Of a DNA stretch of 30,138 bases, positions 15,743 to 23,304 are shown piece after piece. The translations under genes and the position numbers were made by a program. The notes below the pieces were generated by a model. The model saw nothing but the letters and a program-made list of their open reading frames with translations. It searched no databases and had not been told where the DNA came from. This DNA is from an uncultured Paracoccaceae bacterium (GTDB lineage Bacteria > Pseudomonadota > Alphaproteobacteria > Rhodobacterales > Rhodobacteraceae): the NCBI GenBank assembly GCA_934500835.1, contig CAKSTR010000019.1, positions 1 to 30,138 of the forward strand, given 5' to 3'. Within the stretch, counting starts at the first letter, position 1, and the number at the start of each line of letters is the position of its first letter.

Positions 15743-15827
15743 GCCCAGATGGCGGAATTGGTAGACGCACTGGTTTCAGGTACCAGCGCCGCAAGGCGTG
15801 GAGGTTCGAGTCCTCTTCTGGGCACCA
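15743..15827 (+). tRNA. tRNA-Leu (anticodon CAG)
   Basis: An 85-nt tRNA with the CCA end encoded. The acceptor stem GCCCAGA pairs with TCTGGGC, the discriminator is A, and the anticodon stem is CTGGT/ACCAG with loop TTCAGGT, so the anticodon is CAG at 15777-15779, reading CUG codons. The long variable arm (GCC-GCAA-GGC) is the class II feature expected for leucine tRNAs. The T arm GAGG-TTCGAGT-CCTC is intact. It is a lone plus-strand gene among minus-strand genes, with its own promoter and terminator. Confidence 0.97.
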
Positions 15828-15835
15828 CTAACACC

Positions 15836-15875
15836 AAAAAGGCTGCGCAACATCAACTTGATGCGCAGCCTTTTT
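15836..15875 (+). terminator. Terminator after tRNA-Leu
   Basis: A perfect 14-pair stem (AAAAAGGCTGCGCA at 15836-15849 with TGCGCAGCCTTTTT at 15862-15875) has a 12-base loop and is followed by a T-rich run. The A-rich left arm means it could also work on the opposite strand. Confidence 0.9.
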
Positions 15876-15956
15876 GTTTTCCACCCACCTTTCGGCGCAG
15901 GGATCGGGGCCTTTCTCGAACGGCAGCGCGCGGACCCACGCCTGCCATGTCGTTTC

Positions 15957-15983
15957 GGAAGGGCGCCCGTCGGGCGCCCTTCC
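15957..15983 (-). terminator. Terminator-like hairpin after etfA
   Basis: GGAAGGGCGCCC pairs perfectly with GGGCGCCCTTCC across a three-base loop, about 20 bases beyond the etfA stop. There is no long T tract on either side, so it may stabilise the mRNA end rather than terminate by itself. Between this hairpin and the tRNA terminator no gene is seen. Confidence 0.6.
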
Positions 15984-16002
15984 TGTTTCCTTGCCAGGGG
16001 CG

Positions 16003-16920
16003 TCAGAGCTTTGCGGTCAGTTCGGGCACGGCCTGGAACAGGTCCGCGACCAGGCCGTAGTCGGCGACCTGGAAGATCGGCGCCTCTTCGTCCTTGTTGA
16101 TCGCGACGATCACCTTGCTGTCCTTCATCCCCGCAAGGTGCTGGATCGCACCCGAGATGCCGCAGGCGATGTAGAGGTTCGGCGCCACAACCTTGCCGGT
16201 CTGCCCGACCTGCCAGTCGTTCGGCGCAAAGCCCGAGTCGACAGCGGCGCGGCTGGCGCCGACAGCGGCGTTCAGCTTGTCGGCCAGCGCCTCGATGATG
16301 TCGAACGACTCCTTCGAGCCGACGCCACGACCGCCCGAGACCACGATCTTCGCGCTGGTCAGCTCGGGGCGGTCCGAAGCCGCCACCTTGTCCTCGACCC
16401 AGGTCGACAGCCCGTCGCCCGAGGGGCCGGACACGGCCTCGACCGCGGCCGCACCGCCGGTGCCGACAGCGGTGAAATTGGCGGTCCGCACGGTGAAGAC
16501 CTTCTTCGCATCGGCCGATTTCACCGTCTGGATCGCGTTGCCGGCATAGATCGGGCGCTCGAACGTGTCGGCGTCGATCACGGCGGTCACGTCCGTCAGC
16601 ACCATCACATCCAGAAGTGCCGCCACCCGGGGCATGACGTTCTTGCAATAGGCCGTCGCCGCGCCGCCGATATGGCTGTAGGTACCCGCCAGCGAGACGA
16701 TCAGCGCCGCCAGCGATTCCGCCATGCCATGGTCATAGGCACCGTCGGCGGCCTTCAGCACCTTGGCCACGCCGTCCAGCCTGGCGGCCTCGGCCGCGGC
16801 GGCCTCGCCGGCGACCAGAAGGTGAACCTCGCCCAGGCTCTTCACGGCTGCAACGGTCTTGGCCACGGCATCGGTGGCAAGCTGGCCGTCATTCACATCG
16901 GCAAGAAGAAGAACGGCCAT
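16003..16920 (-). CDS. etfA: EtfA, electron transfer flavoprotein alpha subunit
   Basis: A 305-residue FAD-carrying subunit of ETF, the soluble acceptor for acyl-CoA, dimethylglycine and sarcosine dehydrogenases, which hands electrons to ETF:ubiquinone oxidoreductase. The conserved C-terminal FAD domain is clear: [57 protein letters not shown] and [15 protein letters not shown]. The usual N-domain PATT segment reads [10 protein letters not shown] here, an unusual variant. The start ATG at 16920 overlaps the etfB stop by one base. Its position next to a demethylation cluster may be meaningful, but these are also normal housekeeping genes. Confidence 0.95.
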   Translation of the reverse strand: MAVLLLADVNDGQLATDAVAKTVAAVKSLGEVHLLVAGEAAAAEAARLDGVAKVLKAADGAYDHGMAESLAALIVSLAGTYSHIGGAATAYCKNVMPRVAALLDVMVLTDVTAVIDADTFERPIYAGNAIQTVKSADAKKVFTVRTANFTAVGTGGAAAVEAVSGPSGDGLSTWVEDKVAASDRPELTSAKIVVSGGRGVGSKESFDIIEALADKLNAAVGASRAAVDSGFAPNDWQVGQTGKVVAPNLYIACGISGAIQHLAGMKDSKVIVAINKDEEAPIFQVADYGLVADLFQAVPELTAKL

Positions 16921-17681
16921 CAGATCACCCCCGCTTCGTCTTTGAGTTTCGCGATCAGCTCGTCGACCGAGCCGACGCGCACGCCTGCCTTGCGGCCGGC
17001 GGGTTCGGTGGTCTTGATCACGGTCAGCCGCGGCGCGACATCCACGCCGTAATCGGCGGGGGTCTTGGCGGCCAGCGGCTTGGCCTTGGCCTTCATGATG
17101 TTCGGCAGGCTCGCATAGCGCGACTCGTTCAGGCGCAGGTCGACGGTGATGATGGCGGGCATCTTCACGCTGATGGTCTGCAGACCGCCGTCCACCTCGC
17201 GGGTGACCTTGGCATGGTCGCCCTCGATCGCCAGTTCCGAGGCGAACGTGCCCTGCGACCAGCCCAGAAGCGCGGCCAGCATCTGACCCGTCGCGTTCAT
17301 GTCATTGTCGATGGCCTGCTTGCCGGCCAGAACCAGACCCGGAGCCTCTTCCTTGACCACGGCGGCCAGCAGCTTGGCCACGGCCAGGGGCTCGATGTCG
17401 GTATGCACGTCGGCAGCCGCCTCGATCAGAATCGCCCGGTCCGCACCCATGGCCAGCGCGTTGCGCAGCGTCTCCTGCGCCTGCTTGACCCCGATCGACA
17501 CCACGACAACCTCGGTCGCGACACCCTTCTCCTTCAGACGGATCGCCTCTTCCACCGCGATCTCGTCGAAGGGGTTCATCGACATCTTCACATTCGCCAG
17601 ATCGACACCCGATCCGTCCGCACGAACGCGAACCTTCACGTTGTAGTCGATCACCCGTTTCACCGGGACCAGTACTTTCAT
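16920..17681 (-). CDS. etfB: EtfB, electron transfer flavoprotein beta subunit
   Basis: A 253-residue AMP-binding beta subunit that pairs with EtfA. Typical features are the start [19 protein letters not shown], the [19 protein letters not shown] segment, and the dehydrogenase recognition region with ETF-beta signature ([20 protein letters not shown]). The length is normal. The ATG at 17681 has AGGGAGAT nine bases ahead; the longer frame to 17798 has no support. It is translationally coupled to etfA. The 120 bases upstream hold a strong inverted repeat (17768-17791) that may regulate it. Confidence 0.96.
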   Translation of the reverse strand: MKVLVPVKRVIDYNVKVRVRADGSGVDLANVKMSMNPFDEIAVEEAIRLKEKGVATEVVVVSIGVKQAQETLRNALAMGADRAILIEAAADVHTDIEPLAVAKLLAAVVKEEAPGLVLAGKQAIDNDMNATGQMLAALLGWSQGTFASELAIEGDHAKVTREVDGGLQTISVKMPAIITVDLRLNESRYASLPNIMKAKAKPLAAKTPADYGVDVAPRLTVIKTTEPAGRKAGVRVGSVDELIAKLKDEAGVI

Positions 17682-17767
17682 GAAAACGATCTCCCTGACT
17701 TTGAACCTTCCGTCCCCGGCCGCCGGCGCGGGCATGCCACCTGCGCGATGTTGGCGGGGCTTGTGAG

Positions 17768-17791
17768 GTGCAACAAAAAACAATGTTGCAC
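17768..17791. promoter_or_regulatory. Inverted repeat between deoR-type gene and etfB
   Basis: GTGCAAC (17768-17774) and GTTGCAC (17785-17791) are perfect inverted arms ten bases apart. Outer arms TTGTGA (17761-17766) and TCACAA (17795-17800) extend it with a two-base offset. The centre is A/T-rich. It lies right after the regulator's stop codon and about 90 bases ahead of etfB. It may be an operator for etfBA, a site for the neighbouring DeoR protein, or an mRNA hairpin. Confidence 0.45.
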
Positions 17792-17801
17792 TTGTCACAA
17801 A

Positions 17802-18608
17802 TTACGTTTGCGCGCCACAATTCCCCGGCATCGCGGCAGAATTCGGATGTTGCGGCACGACGATCTTGGCGCCAGGTGCGCGGATGGACCCGGCCAGATC
17901 CCTTTCCGGCATCCGGTCCGACACCAGCGCCGTAACCTGCGACCAGTCAGCGTAGCGAGACGGAAAGCGGCGGTTGAACTTGGAGCCATCGGCCAGGATC
18001 ATGCATTTCTCGGACCGCCGGATCATGCAGCGATAGACGTCCGACCCTTCGAGCAGGGCGTCGCTTGCACCCTCGGCCCCGATGCCGCTGGCGCCCAGAA
18101 TGCACCAGTCTGCGCTGTATTGTTGAAGAAATTCAACGGTCTGCACCCCGTGCACCGCCCGCTCGCCGGGGTGGAAGACCCCCGGGGCCATCACGATGGT
18201 CAGGCTTGGATTGGTCTCCAGCGCGGGGATCACGCCGAGGGAATGCACGATCACCGTCAGATCCTGGCATTCGTTGGCGATCTGCCGTGCCACATGAACG
18301 GTGGTAGCGCCCGACCCCAGCATGATTGTCTGGGCGTCGCCCAGCAGATCCCGGGCGAGCCGGGCGATCAGTTTGCGTTCCTCGACCAGCAGGTCGTTGC
18401 GCTGGTCGACGTTGGTTTCGGGCCCCTGGCGCAACAGCGCCCCGCCGTAGAGCCGGTCCACCAGCCTCAGTTCGGTCAGTTCCTGAAAGTCGCGGCGGAT
18501 CGTTTCGCGTGTCACGTTCAGCGTGGCCGCGATCTCGCTGATGCGAAGCGTCGGCTGTTCGCTGAGAAGGGTAAGTATCTCCTTGTGACGCAAAGGTTTT
18601 TTAGACAC
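17802..18608 (-). CDS. DeoR/GlpR-family transcriptional repressor
   Basis: A 268-residue regulator with an N-terminal winged HTH (RHKEILTLLSEQPTLRISEI, then NVTRETIRRDFQEL) and a DeoRC sensor domain (LGSGATTVHVARQIA, GASGIGAEGASD, ILADGSKFNRR). DeoR-family proteins generally repress nearby catabolic genes and release DNA on binding a phosphorylated metabolite. The start is a GTG at 18608 with AAGGA eight bases ahead; the in-frame extension to 18773 runs through the divergent intergenic region and is rejected. It is transcribed away from the plus-strand kinase/dehydrogenase/transport cluster, so that cluster is its likely target. The effector is unknown. Confidence 0.9.
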   Translation of the reverse strand: MSKKPLRHKEILTLLSEQPTLRISEIAATLNVTRETIRRDFQELTELRLVDRLYGGALLRQGPETNVDQRNDLLVEERKLIARLARDLLGDAQTIMLGSGATTVHVARQIANECQDLTVIVHSLGVIPALETNPSLTIVMAPGVFHPGERAVHGVQTVEFLQQYSADWCILGASGIGAEGASDALLEGSDVYRCMIRRSEKCMILADGSKFNRRFPSRYADWSQVTALVSDRMPERDLAGSIRAPGAKIVVPQHPNSAAMPGNCGAQT

Positions 18609-18744
18609 AGATCCGATCCTTGTCACTCGTTCCCTGGTTGGCCGCCATGATTGTCCCCCCCGACACGAGGCTGGTCGCCGGGCGGACTTTCGCAGGCTTG
18701 GCCATGTCGCGTCCCGACTCATCTTCGCAGATAGTGTGGCATAT

Positions 18745-18795
18745 GCAACATTTTCTATTGCCAAGATCAACATGGATCGGCTTCATTGATGTTGC
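18745..18795. promoter_or_regulatory. Candidate operator/promoter region between the regulator and the plus-strand cluster
   Basis: Within the 214-base divergent intergenic region, three CAACAT-type half-sites occur: GCAACAT at 18745, CAACAT at 18768 and the inverted ATGTTGC at 18789. The first two are 22 bases apart, about two helical turns. The stretch is A/T-rich compared with its surroundings and sits 28-78 bases ahead of the cluster's first gene. The rest of 18609-18822 shows no gene. Promoter boxes could not be fixed with confidence. Confidence 0.4.
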
Positions 18796-18822
18796 GAATC
18801 GCACCGGAATAAACATTCGGGG

Positions 18823-19776
18823 ATGTCCGGAATGGTTGACCAACTCTTGGGAAATACCGCGACTCTCACCCGCATCGCCGGGCTGCCCTGCTTTGCCGGA
18901 GAGGTGCGGACGCGGCCTCTGATCGGCGGACTGTGCAACACGAACTTCGTGGTCACCGACGACAAGGGCGACTATGTCGTGCGTGTCGGCGGCGATAACT
19001 GGGTACACGGGATCGTCCAGGCCTCAGTCCAGAATGCGGTGCGGGCGGCCAGCGATATCGGCGTGACCCCGCGCTTGGTATACGCCGAAACAGGGCTGAT
19101 CGTCACCGACTTCATCCACGGGCGGCCGCTTGTCGCCGCGGATATCGACGACGAGGCGATCCTGGGCGGATGGGTGGCGCGCCTGCGCGAGTTGCATGCG
19201 GGCGGGCCGGCCGTTTCGGGTGCGATCACGCATTTTTCCGGGAGTCAGGCCGCACGCCACTACCTGCGCTTCTGTCGTCAGAACGGCAGCACAGTCGCCG
19301 GGCTGGACGCGCTTGACCCTGTGATCGACGCGCTGGAGGCGCGGGTTGGCCCGTATGTCCCGGTCTTTACCCACAACGACGTGGTGCCGCAGAACACGAT
19401 GGTCGACACACAGGGCCGGGTGCATCTGATCGACTGGGATTATGGCGCCTTCGGCCATCCCTGGTTCGACGTCGCGGGCCTTGCCACCAATGCCGACGCC
19501 TCCCCCGAACAGGAAGAACGGATCATCGAGCTTTACGCGGGCGACGTGACCGAGGCGCTGCGCGAGCGGTTCCGGCTGTTCAAAGTGATCGTCAACCTGC
19601 GCGAATACCTGTGGGGCATCGTCCAGGACCTGTCGTCCAACCTTGACGCGAACATCGTCAGTGCGGGGATGAACGCCCTCTACCCGGGCGAGACGCCCGG
19701 CTTCTCGGGCTACGCCGACATGAACCGCCGGCGGTTCGAGGCCAGCCTTGAGGTCTATCGCCGCCACCACCCCTGA
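18823..19776 (+). CDS. Choline/ethanolamine kinase-like phosphotransferase (first copy)
   Basis: A 317-residue cytosolic kinase of the APH/choline-kinase fold. The N-lobe has the nucleotide-binding segment GGLCNTNFVV followed by YVVRVGG. The catalytic Brenner motif is FTHNDVVPQN (His184, Asp186, Asn191), with metal-binding Asp204 in LIDWDYG. Family members phosphorylate hydroxyl groups of small amines such as choline, ethanolamine and related amino-alcohols. First gene of the plus-strand cluster, 41 bases ahead of a dehydrogenase gene. The ATG at 18823 has only a poor ribosome site; an ATG at 18832 with GGGG nine bases ahead is an alternative. The substrate cannot be read from sequence. Confidence 0.85.
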   Translation: MSGMVDQLLGNTATLTRIAGLPCFAGEVRTRPLIGGLCNTNFVVTDDKGDYVVRVGGDNWVHGIVQASVQNAVRAASDIGVTPRLVYAETGLIVTDFIHGRPLVAADIDDEAILGGWVARLRELHAGGPAVSGAITHFSGSQAARHYLRFCRQNGSTVAGLDALDPVIDALEARVGPYVPVFTHNDVVPQNTMVDTQGRVHLIDWDYGAFGHPWFDVAGLATNADASPEQEERIIELYAGDVTEALRERFRLFKVIVNLREYLWGIVQDLSSNLDANIVSAGMNALYPGETPGFSGYADMNRRRFEASLEVYRRHHP

Positions 19777-19817
19777 GCGCCCTGCGCCCACCGTCATCAA
19801 CTCCAGGAACATACTGA

Positions 19818-22265
19818 ATGCCCAGCGAATTTCCTACTCAGGCCAGGATCGTCATCATCGGCGGCGGCATCATAGGCTGTTCGACCGCCTATCATCTGGC
19901 CAGCATGGGCGTGACGGATGCCGTCTTGCTGGAGCGGAACAAGCTGACCTCGGGGTCGACCTGGCACGCGGCCGGCGCGATCGGGCAGCTCAGGTCCAGC
20001 GCGAACATCACCCGGCTGCTGGGCTATTCGGTCGAGTTGTACGACCGGCTTGAAGCCGAGACCGGCCAAGCCACCGGCTGGGTGCGCAACGGGTCGCTGA
20101 GGCTGGCCCGGACCGATGCGCGGCAGGCCGAATTCGAACGCGCGGCAACCACGGCACGGTCCTTCGGCTTGCAGTTCGACATGATCGGCCCGGCCGATGT
20201 GAAGAAGATGGTGCCGATCCTGGATCTGGAGGGCATCAAGTCGGCGGCCTTCGTACCCAGCGACGGCGTCGGCAACCCAAGCGACATCACCATGGCACTG
20301 GCCAAGGGCGCCCGGATGAAGGGGGTGCGCATCATCGAGGATTGCCAGGTCACGGCTATCGAGACCGCAAACGAGACCGCCACCGCTGTCGTCACCGCGC
20401 AGGGTCGCATCGCCTGCGAGGTGGTCGTGAACTGCGGCGGCATCTGGGCGCCGGAACTGGGCCGGATGGCAGGGGTCAACGTGCCTTTGCAGCCCGCCTA
20501 TCACCAGTATTTCGTGACCGAGAAGATCAAGGGGCTGACCCGCCATATTCCGACGATCCGCGATCCCGACTTCCTGACCTATTTCAAGGAAGACGTGGGC
20601 GGGTTGCAGATCGGCGGATACGAATTCAACCCCATCGCTTTTGACGTGCCGCGCATCCCCGACGGGCACGAGTTCAAACTGATGGAGCCGGACACCGAAC
20701 ATTTCGAGCCGCTGCTGCTGAACGCGATGAAGCTGGTCCCCGCCCTGAGCGAGGTCGGGGTCAAGGCCTGGTTCAACGGGATCGAGGCCTTTACCGAGGA
20801 CGGGATGTTCATTCTGGGCGAGGCGCCCGAGGTTCGGAACTATTTTGTCGGGGCGGGGTTCAACGCCTTTGGCATTGCCTCGGGCGGTGGTGCGGGCCGG
20901 GCCCTTGCGGAATGGGTGCTGGATGGCGAGCCGTCCTTTGACCTGTGGAGTGCGGACATCCGCCGTTTCGGTGGTCATCACCGCTCGCGCCGCACGGTAA
21001 CCGCGCGGTCGCTGGAAGGGCAGGCCGGGCACTATGCGATGGGTTGGCCCCATCTTGAAACGACTGCCGCACGTCCGCTGCGGCGCAGCCCGCTTTATGG
21101 TGTGCTGAGGGACGAAGGCGCGGTCTTCGGCGCGAAACTGGGCTGGGAGCGGCCGAACTGGTTCGCCTCCAAAGGGGTGGCCCCGCAGGACGAGCCGACG
21201 TTCGACCATCCGAACTGGGTGCCGCATGTCGCCGCCGAGCATCGCGCTGTCCGCGAGCGGGCGGGCCTGTTCGACCAAAGCTCCTTCGCCAAGTTCATGA
21301 TCGAAGGCCCCGACGCCGAGGCCGAGCTGCAACGGCTTTGCGCCAACAACATGGCGCGCAAGAGCGGCGCGGTCATCTACACCCAGATGCTGAACAAGCG
21401 CGGCGGGATCGAGGCCGACGTGACCTTCTGCCGCCTGGGGCCGAACCGCTATTACATGGTGACGGGCACCGGCTATGGCACGCATGACGCGACGCATCTG
21501 CGCCGCAACCTGCGGCCGGATGCCCGCGTGACGGTGACCGAGGTGACTTCGGCCTATTCCACGCTGTCTGTCATGGGCCCGGCATCCCGCGAGATCCTGC
21601 AGCCCCTGGCCGAAGGCGACCTGTCAAACGCGGCTTTCCCCTTTGCCACCTGCCAGCAGATCTTTGTTGCCGGCGCCCCGGTGATCGCGGTCCGCGTTAC
21701 CTTTGTGGGCGAACTGGGCTGGGAGCTGCACGTTCCGACCGAATATGCCCTGACCCTGTACGAAGCGATCCGGCGGCAAGGCGAAGGTCATGGTCTGGCG
21801 AATGCGGGCTACCGCGCGATCGATTCGCTGCGTCTGGAGAAGGCCTATCGGATCTGGTCCGCTGACATCGGTCCCGATTTCACCCCCTATGAGGCCGGGC
21901 TTGGCTTTGCCGTCCGGCTGGACAAAGGCAGTGAGTTCCTGGGCCGCGACGCACTGAAGGCCGCCCACAACCGGCCGCTGTCGCGCCGCCTTGTCACGCT
22001 GAGTGCCGATCCCTCGGTCGTCCTGCTGGGGCGCGAGACGATCTATCGCGACGGCCAGCGCATCGGCTGGCTGTCCTCGGGCGGGCTGGGCCACACGGTC
22101 GGGCGCGCGATCGGGCTGGGATACCTGCGCACAAGCGACGGGCTGGACGACGACGTGGCCCTGCTGACCGGGACCTATGAGCTTGAGGTCCGCACCCGGC
22201 GCGTGCCTGCGACGCTGCACCTTGAACCGCTCTACGACCCGACCGGAACACGCGTCCGGGGCTAG
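19818..22265 (+). CDS. FAD/folate-domain dehydrogenase, dimethylglycine/sarcosine dehydrogenase family (first copy)
   Basis: An 815-residue two-part enzyme. The N-terminal DAO domain has the FAD motif IVIIGGGIIGCSTAYHLA and WHAAG with His50 at the position of covalent FAD attachment in dimethylglycine and sarcosine dehydrogenases. The C-terminal GcvT-like domain should bind tetrahydrofolate: GGIEADVTF contains Asp534 matching the catalytic Asp of the family, with GELGWELHVPTEYA and GYRAIDSLRLEKAYRIW following. It would oxidise an N-methyl group and pass formaldehyde to folate, with ETF as usual acceptor. The ATG at 19818 has AGGAAC upstream. Roughly half identical by eye to the gene at 26347-28761. 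The natural substrate is unknown. Confidence 0.88.
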   Translation: MPSEFPTQARIVIIGGGIIGCSTAYHLASMGVTDAVLLERNKLTSGSTWHAAGAIGQLRSSANITRLLGYSVELYDRLEAETGQATGWVRNGSLRLARTDARQAEFERAATTARSFGLQFDMIGPADVKKMVPILDLEGIKSAAFVPSDGVGNPSDITMALAKGARMKGVRIIEDCQVTAIETANETATAVVTAQGRIACEVVVNCGGIWAPELGRMAGVNVPLQPAYHQYFVTEKIKGLTRHIPTIRDPDFLTYFKEDVGGLQIGGYEFNPIAFDVPRIPDGHEFKLMEPDTEHFEPLLLNAMKLVPALSEVGVKAWFNGIEAFTEDGMFILGEAPEVRNYFVGAGFNAFGIASGGGAGRALAEWVLDGEPSFDLWSADIRRFGGHHRSRRTVTARSLEGQAGHYAMGWPHLETTAARPLRRSPLYGVLRDEGAVFGAKLGWERPNWFASKGVAPQDEPTFDHPNWVPHVAAEHRAVRERAGLFDQSSFAKFMIEGPDAEAELQRLCANNMARKSGAVIYTQMLNKRGGIEADVTFCRLGPNRYYMVTGTGYGTHDATHLRRNLRPDARVTVTEVTSAYSTLSVMGPASREILQPLAEGDLSNAAFPFATCQQIFVAGAPVIAVRVTFVGELGWELHVPTEYALTLYEAIRRQGEGHGLANAGYRAIDSLRLEKAYRIWSADIGPDFTPYEAGLGFAVRLDKGSEFLGRDALKAAHNRPLSRRLVTLSADPSVVLLGRETIYRDGQRIGWLSSGGLGHTVGRAIGLGYLRTSDGLDDDVALLTGTYELEVRTRRVPATLHLEPLYDPTGTRVRG

Positions 22266-22317
22266 GGACGACCAGACGAACCACCAACAAGAACAAATCA
22301 AAACAGGGAATATTGCA

Positions 22318-23247
22318 ATGAAGAGAGGACTGACCACACTGTCGGCGCTGGTGCTGGGTAGCTTCGTGGCGGGAACGATGCCTGCTCTGGCCGAGGATTC
22401 CCCCGATCCGATCAAGTTCGTGCTGAATGACTGGACCGGACAGCTGATCTCGGCCCAGATCATGGGCGAAGCCCTGAAGCGCGAGGGGCTGAACGTCGAA
22501 TATGTCCAGGCGGATGCCATGGCCCAGTTCGTGGGCATGAAATCCGGCGATCTGCATGTGGCGATGGAGGTCTGGGCGACGACGCAGGCGGATGTGCTGA
22601 ACGAGGCGGTGGCCTCCGGTCAGGTTGAGAACCTGGGCGAAAGCGGGATGCAGGCCAAGGAAGAGTGGTGGTATCCGCTGTACATGAAAGAGGCCTGCCC
22701 CGGCCTGCCGAACTGGGAGGCCCTGCTGGAACCTGACTGCGTGGCGGCCTTCTCGACCCCGGAAACCGCGCCGAAGGGGCGGTACCTGGGCGCCCCGGTC
22801 ACCTGGGGCGGGTTCGACGAGGAACGGGTGGACGCCCTTGGTCTGGACTTCGAGGTGATCCACGCCGGCACGGACGCCGCCCTGTTCGCTGAACTGGCAT
22901 CAGCCTACCAGCGCAAGGCGCCGATCATCCTGTGGATCTATACGCCGCACTGGGTGCCGGCGGTCTATGAAGGCGAGTATGTCGAGTTCCCGCCCTTCAC
23001 GCCGGAATGCTATTCGGAAGAGCGCTACGATTGCGGCAAGCCGACTGGCCCGATCTGGAAAGCCGCCTGGAGCGGAGTTGCCGAAAAATGGCCGACCGCG
23101 CATACGGCGATCAAGAATTTCCATCTGTCGTCTGACGAAAGCAACGAACTCATCCGCCGGGTCGATGTCGAGAAAGAGCCGTTGGAGAAGGTCGTCGCCG
23201 ATTGGCTTGATGCCAATGAGGCGCGCTGGAAGGCCTGGATGCAGTGA
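22318..23247 (+). CDS. Periplasmic substrate-binding protein of a glycine betaine-type ABC transporter
   Basis: A 309-residue OpuAC/ProX-family binding protein with a Sec signal peptide (MKRGLTTLSALVLGSFVAG, cleavage near PALAED). The mature domain starts PIKFVLNDWTGQLIS and is rich in Trp and Tyr (MEVWATTQAD, EEWWYPLY, LWIYTPHWVPAVY). Such residues form the aromatic cage that holds quaternary ammonium groups in this family. Cysteines in KEACPGLPNW, LEPDCVAAF and ECYSEERYDCG may form disulfides. The ATG at 22318 is preceded by AGGGAA; the longer frame into the upstream gene is rejected. The ligand is probably a quaternary or methylated amine, but the exact compound is unknown. Confidence 0.9.
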   Translation: MKRGLTTLSALVLGSFVAGTMPALAEDSPDPIKFVLNDWTGQLISAQIMGEALKREGLNVEYVQADAMAQFVGMKSGDLHVAMEVWATTQADVLNEAVASGQVENLGESGMQAKEEWWYPLYMKEACPGLPNWEALLEPDCVAAFSTPETAPKGRYLGAPVTWGGFDEERVDALGLDFEVIHAGTDAALFAELASAYQRKAPIILWIYTPHWVPAVYEGEYVEFPPFTPECYSEERYDCGKPTGPIWKAAWSGVAEKWPTAHTAIKNFHLSSDESNELIRRVDVEKEPLEKVVADWLDANEARWKAWMQ

Positions 23248-23253
23248 CGGCAC

Positions 23254-23281
23254 GCGGCCCGGTCCTTCCGGTCCGGGCCGC
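23254..23281 (+). other. Strong mRNA hairpin between binding-protein and ATPase genes
   Basis: GCGGCCCGG (23254-23262) pairs perfectly with CCGGGCCGC (23273-23281) around a ten-base loop, seven bases after the binding-protein stop. Such hairpins commonly protect the upstream message, so the periplasmic protein is made in excess over the membrane components. There is no T tract, so full termination is unlikely. Confidence 0.6.
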
Positions 23282-23304
23282 CCCTGCATGACAGGAGTTC
23301 CGGT

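Noticed and set aside
15743..15827. tRNA-Leu as an integration site for a mobile element
   Set aside because: No integrase, no repeat of the tRNA 3' end was noticed nearby, and the following genes are housekeeping (etfAB).
17848..17854. A further ATGTTGC copy inside the deoR coding region (and one near 15421 in the NDUFA9-like gene)
   Set aside because: Single heptamers occur by chance in coding DNA; only the intergenic paired or palindromic copies are treated as candidate operators.
19797..21497. A 566-codon frame antisense to the first dehydrogenase
   Set aside because: No domain, low-complexity composition, and the sense gene has clear FAD and folate motifs.
22266..22317. Possible glycine or other riboswitch ahead of the binding-protein gene
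   Set aside because: The gap is only 52 bases with no conserved aptamer-like structure.
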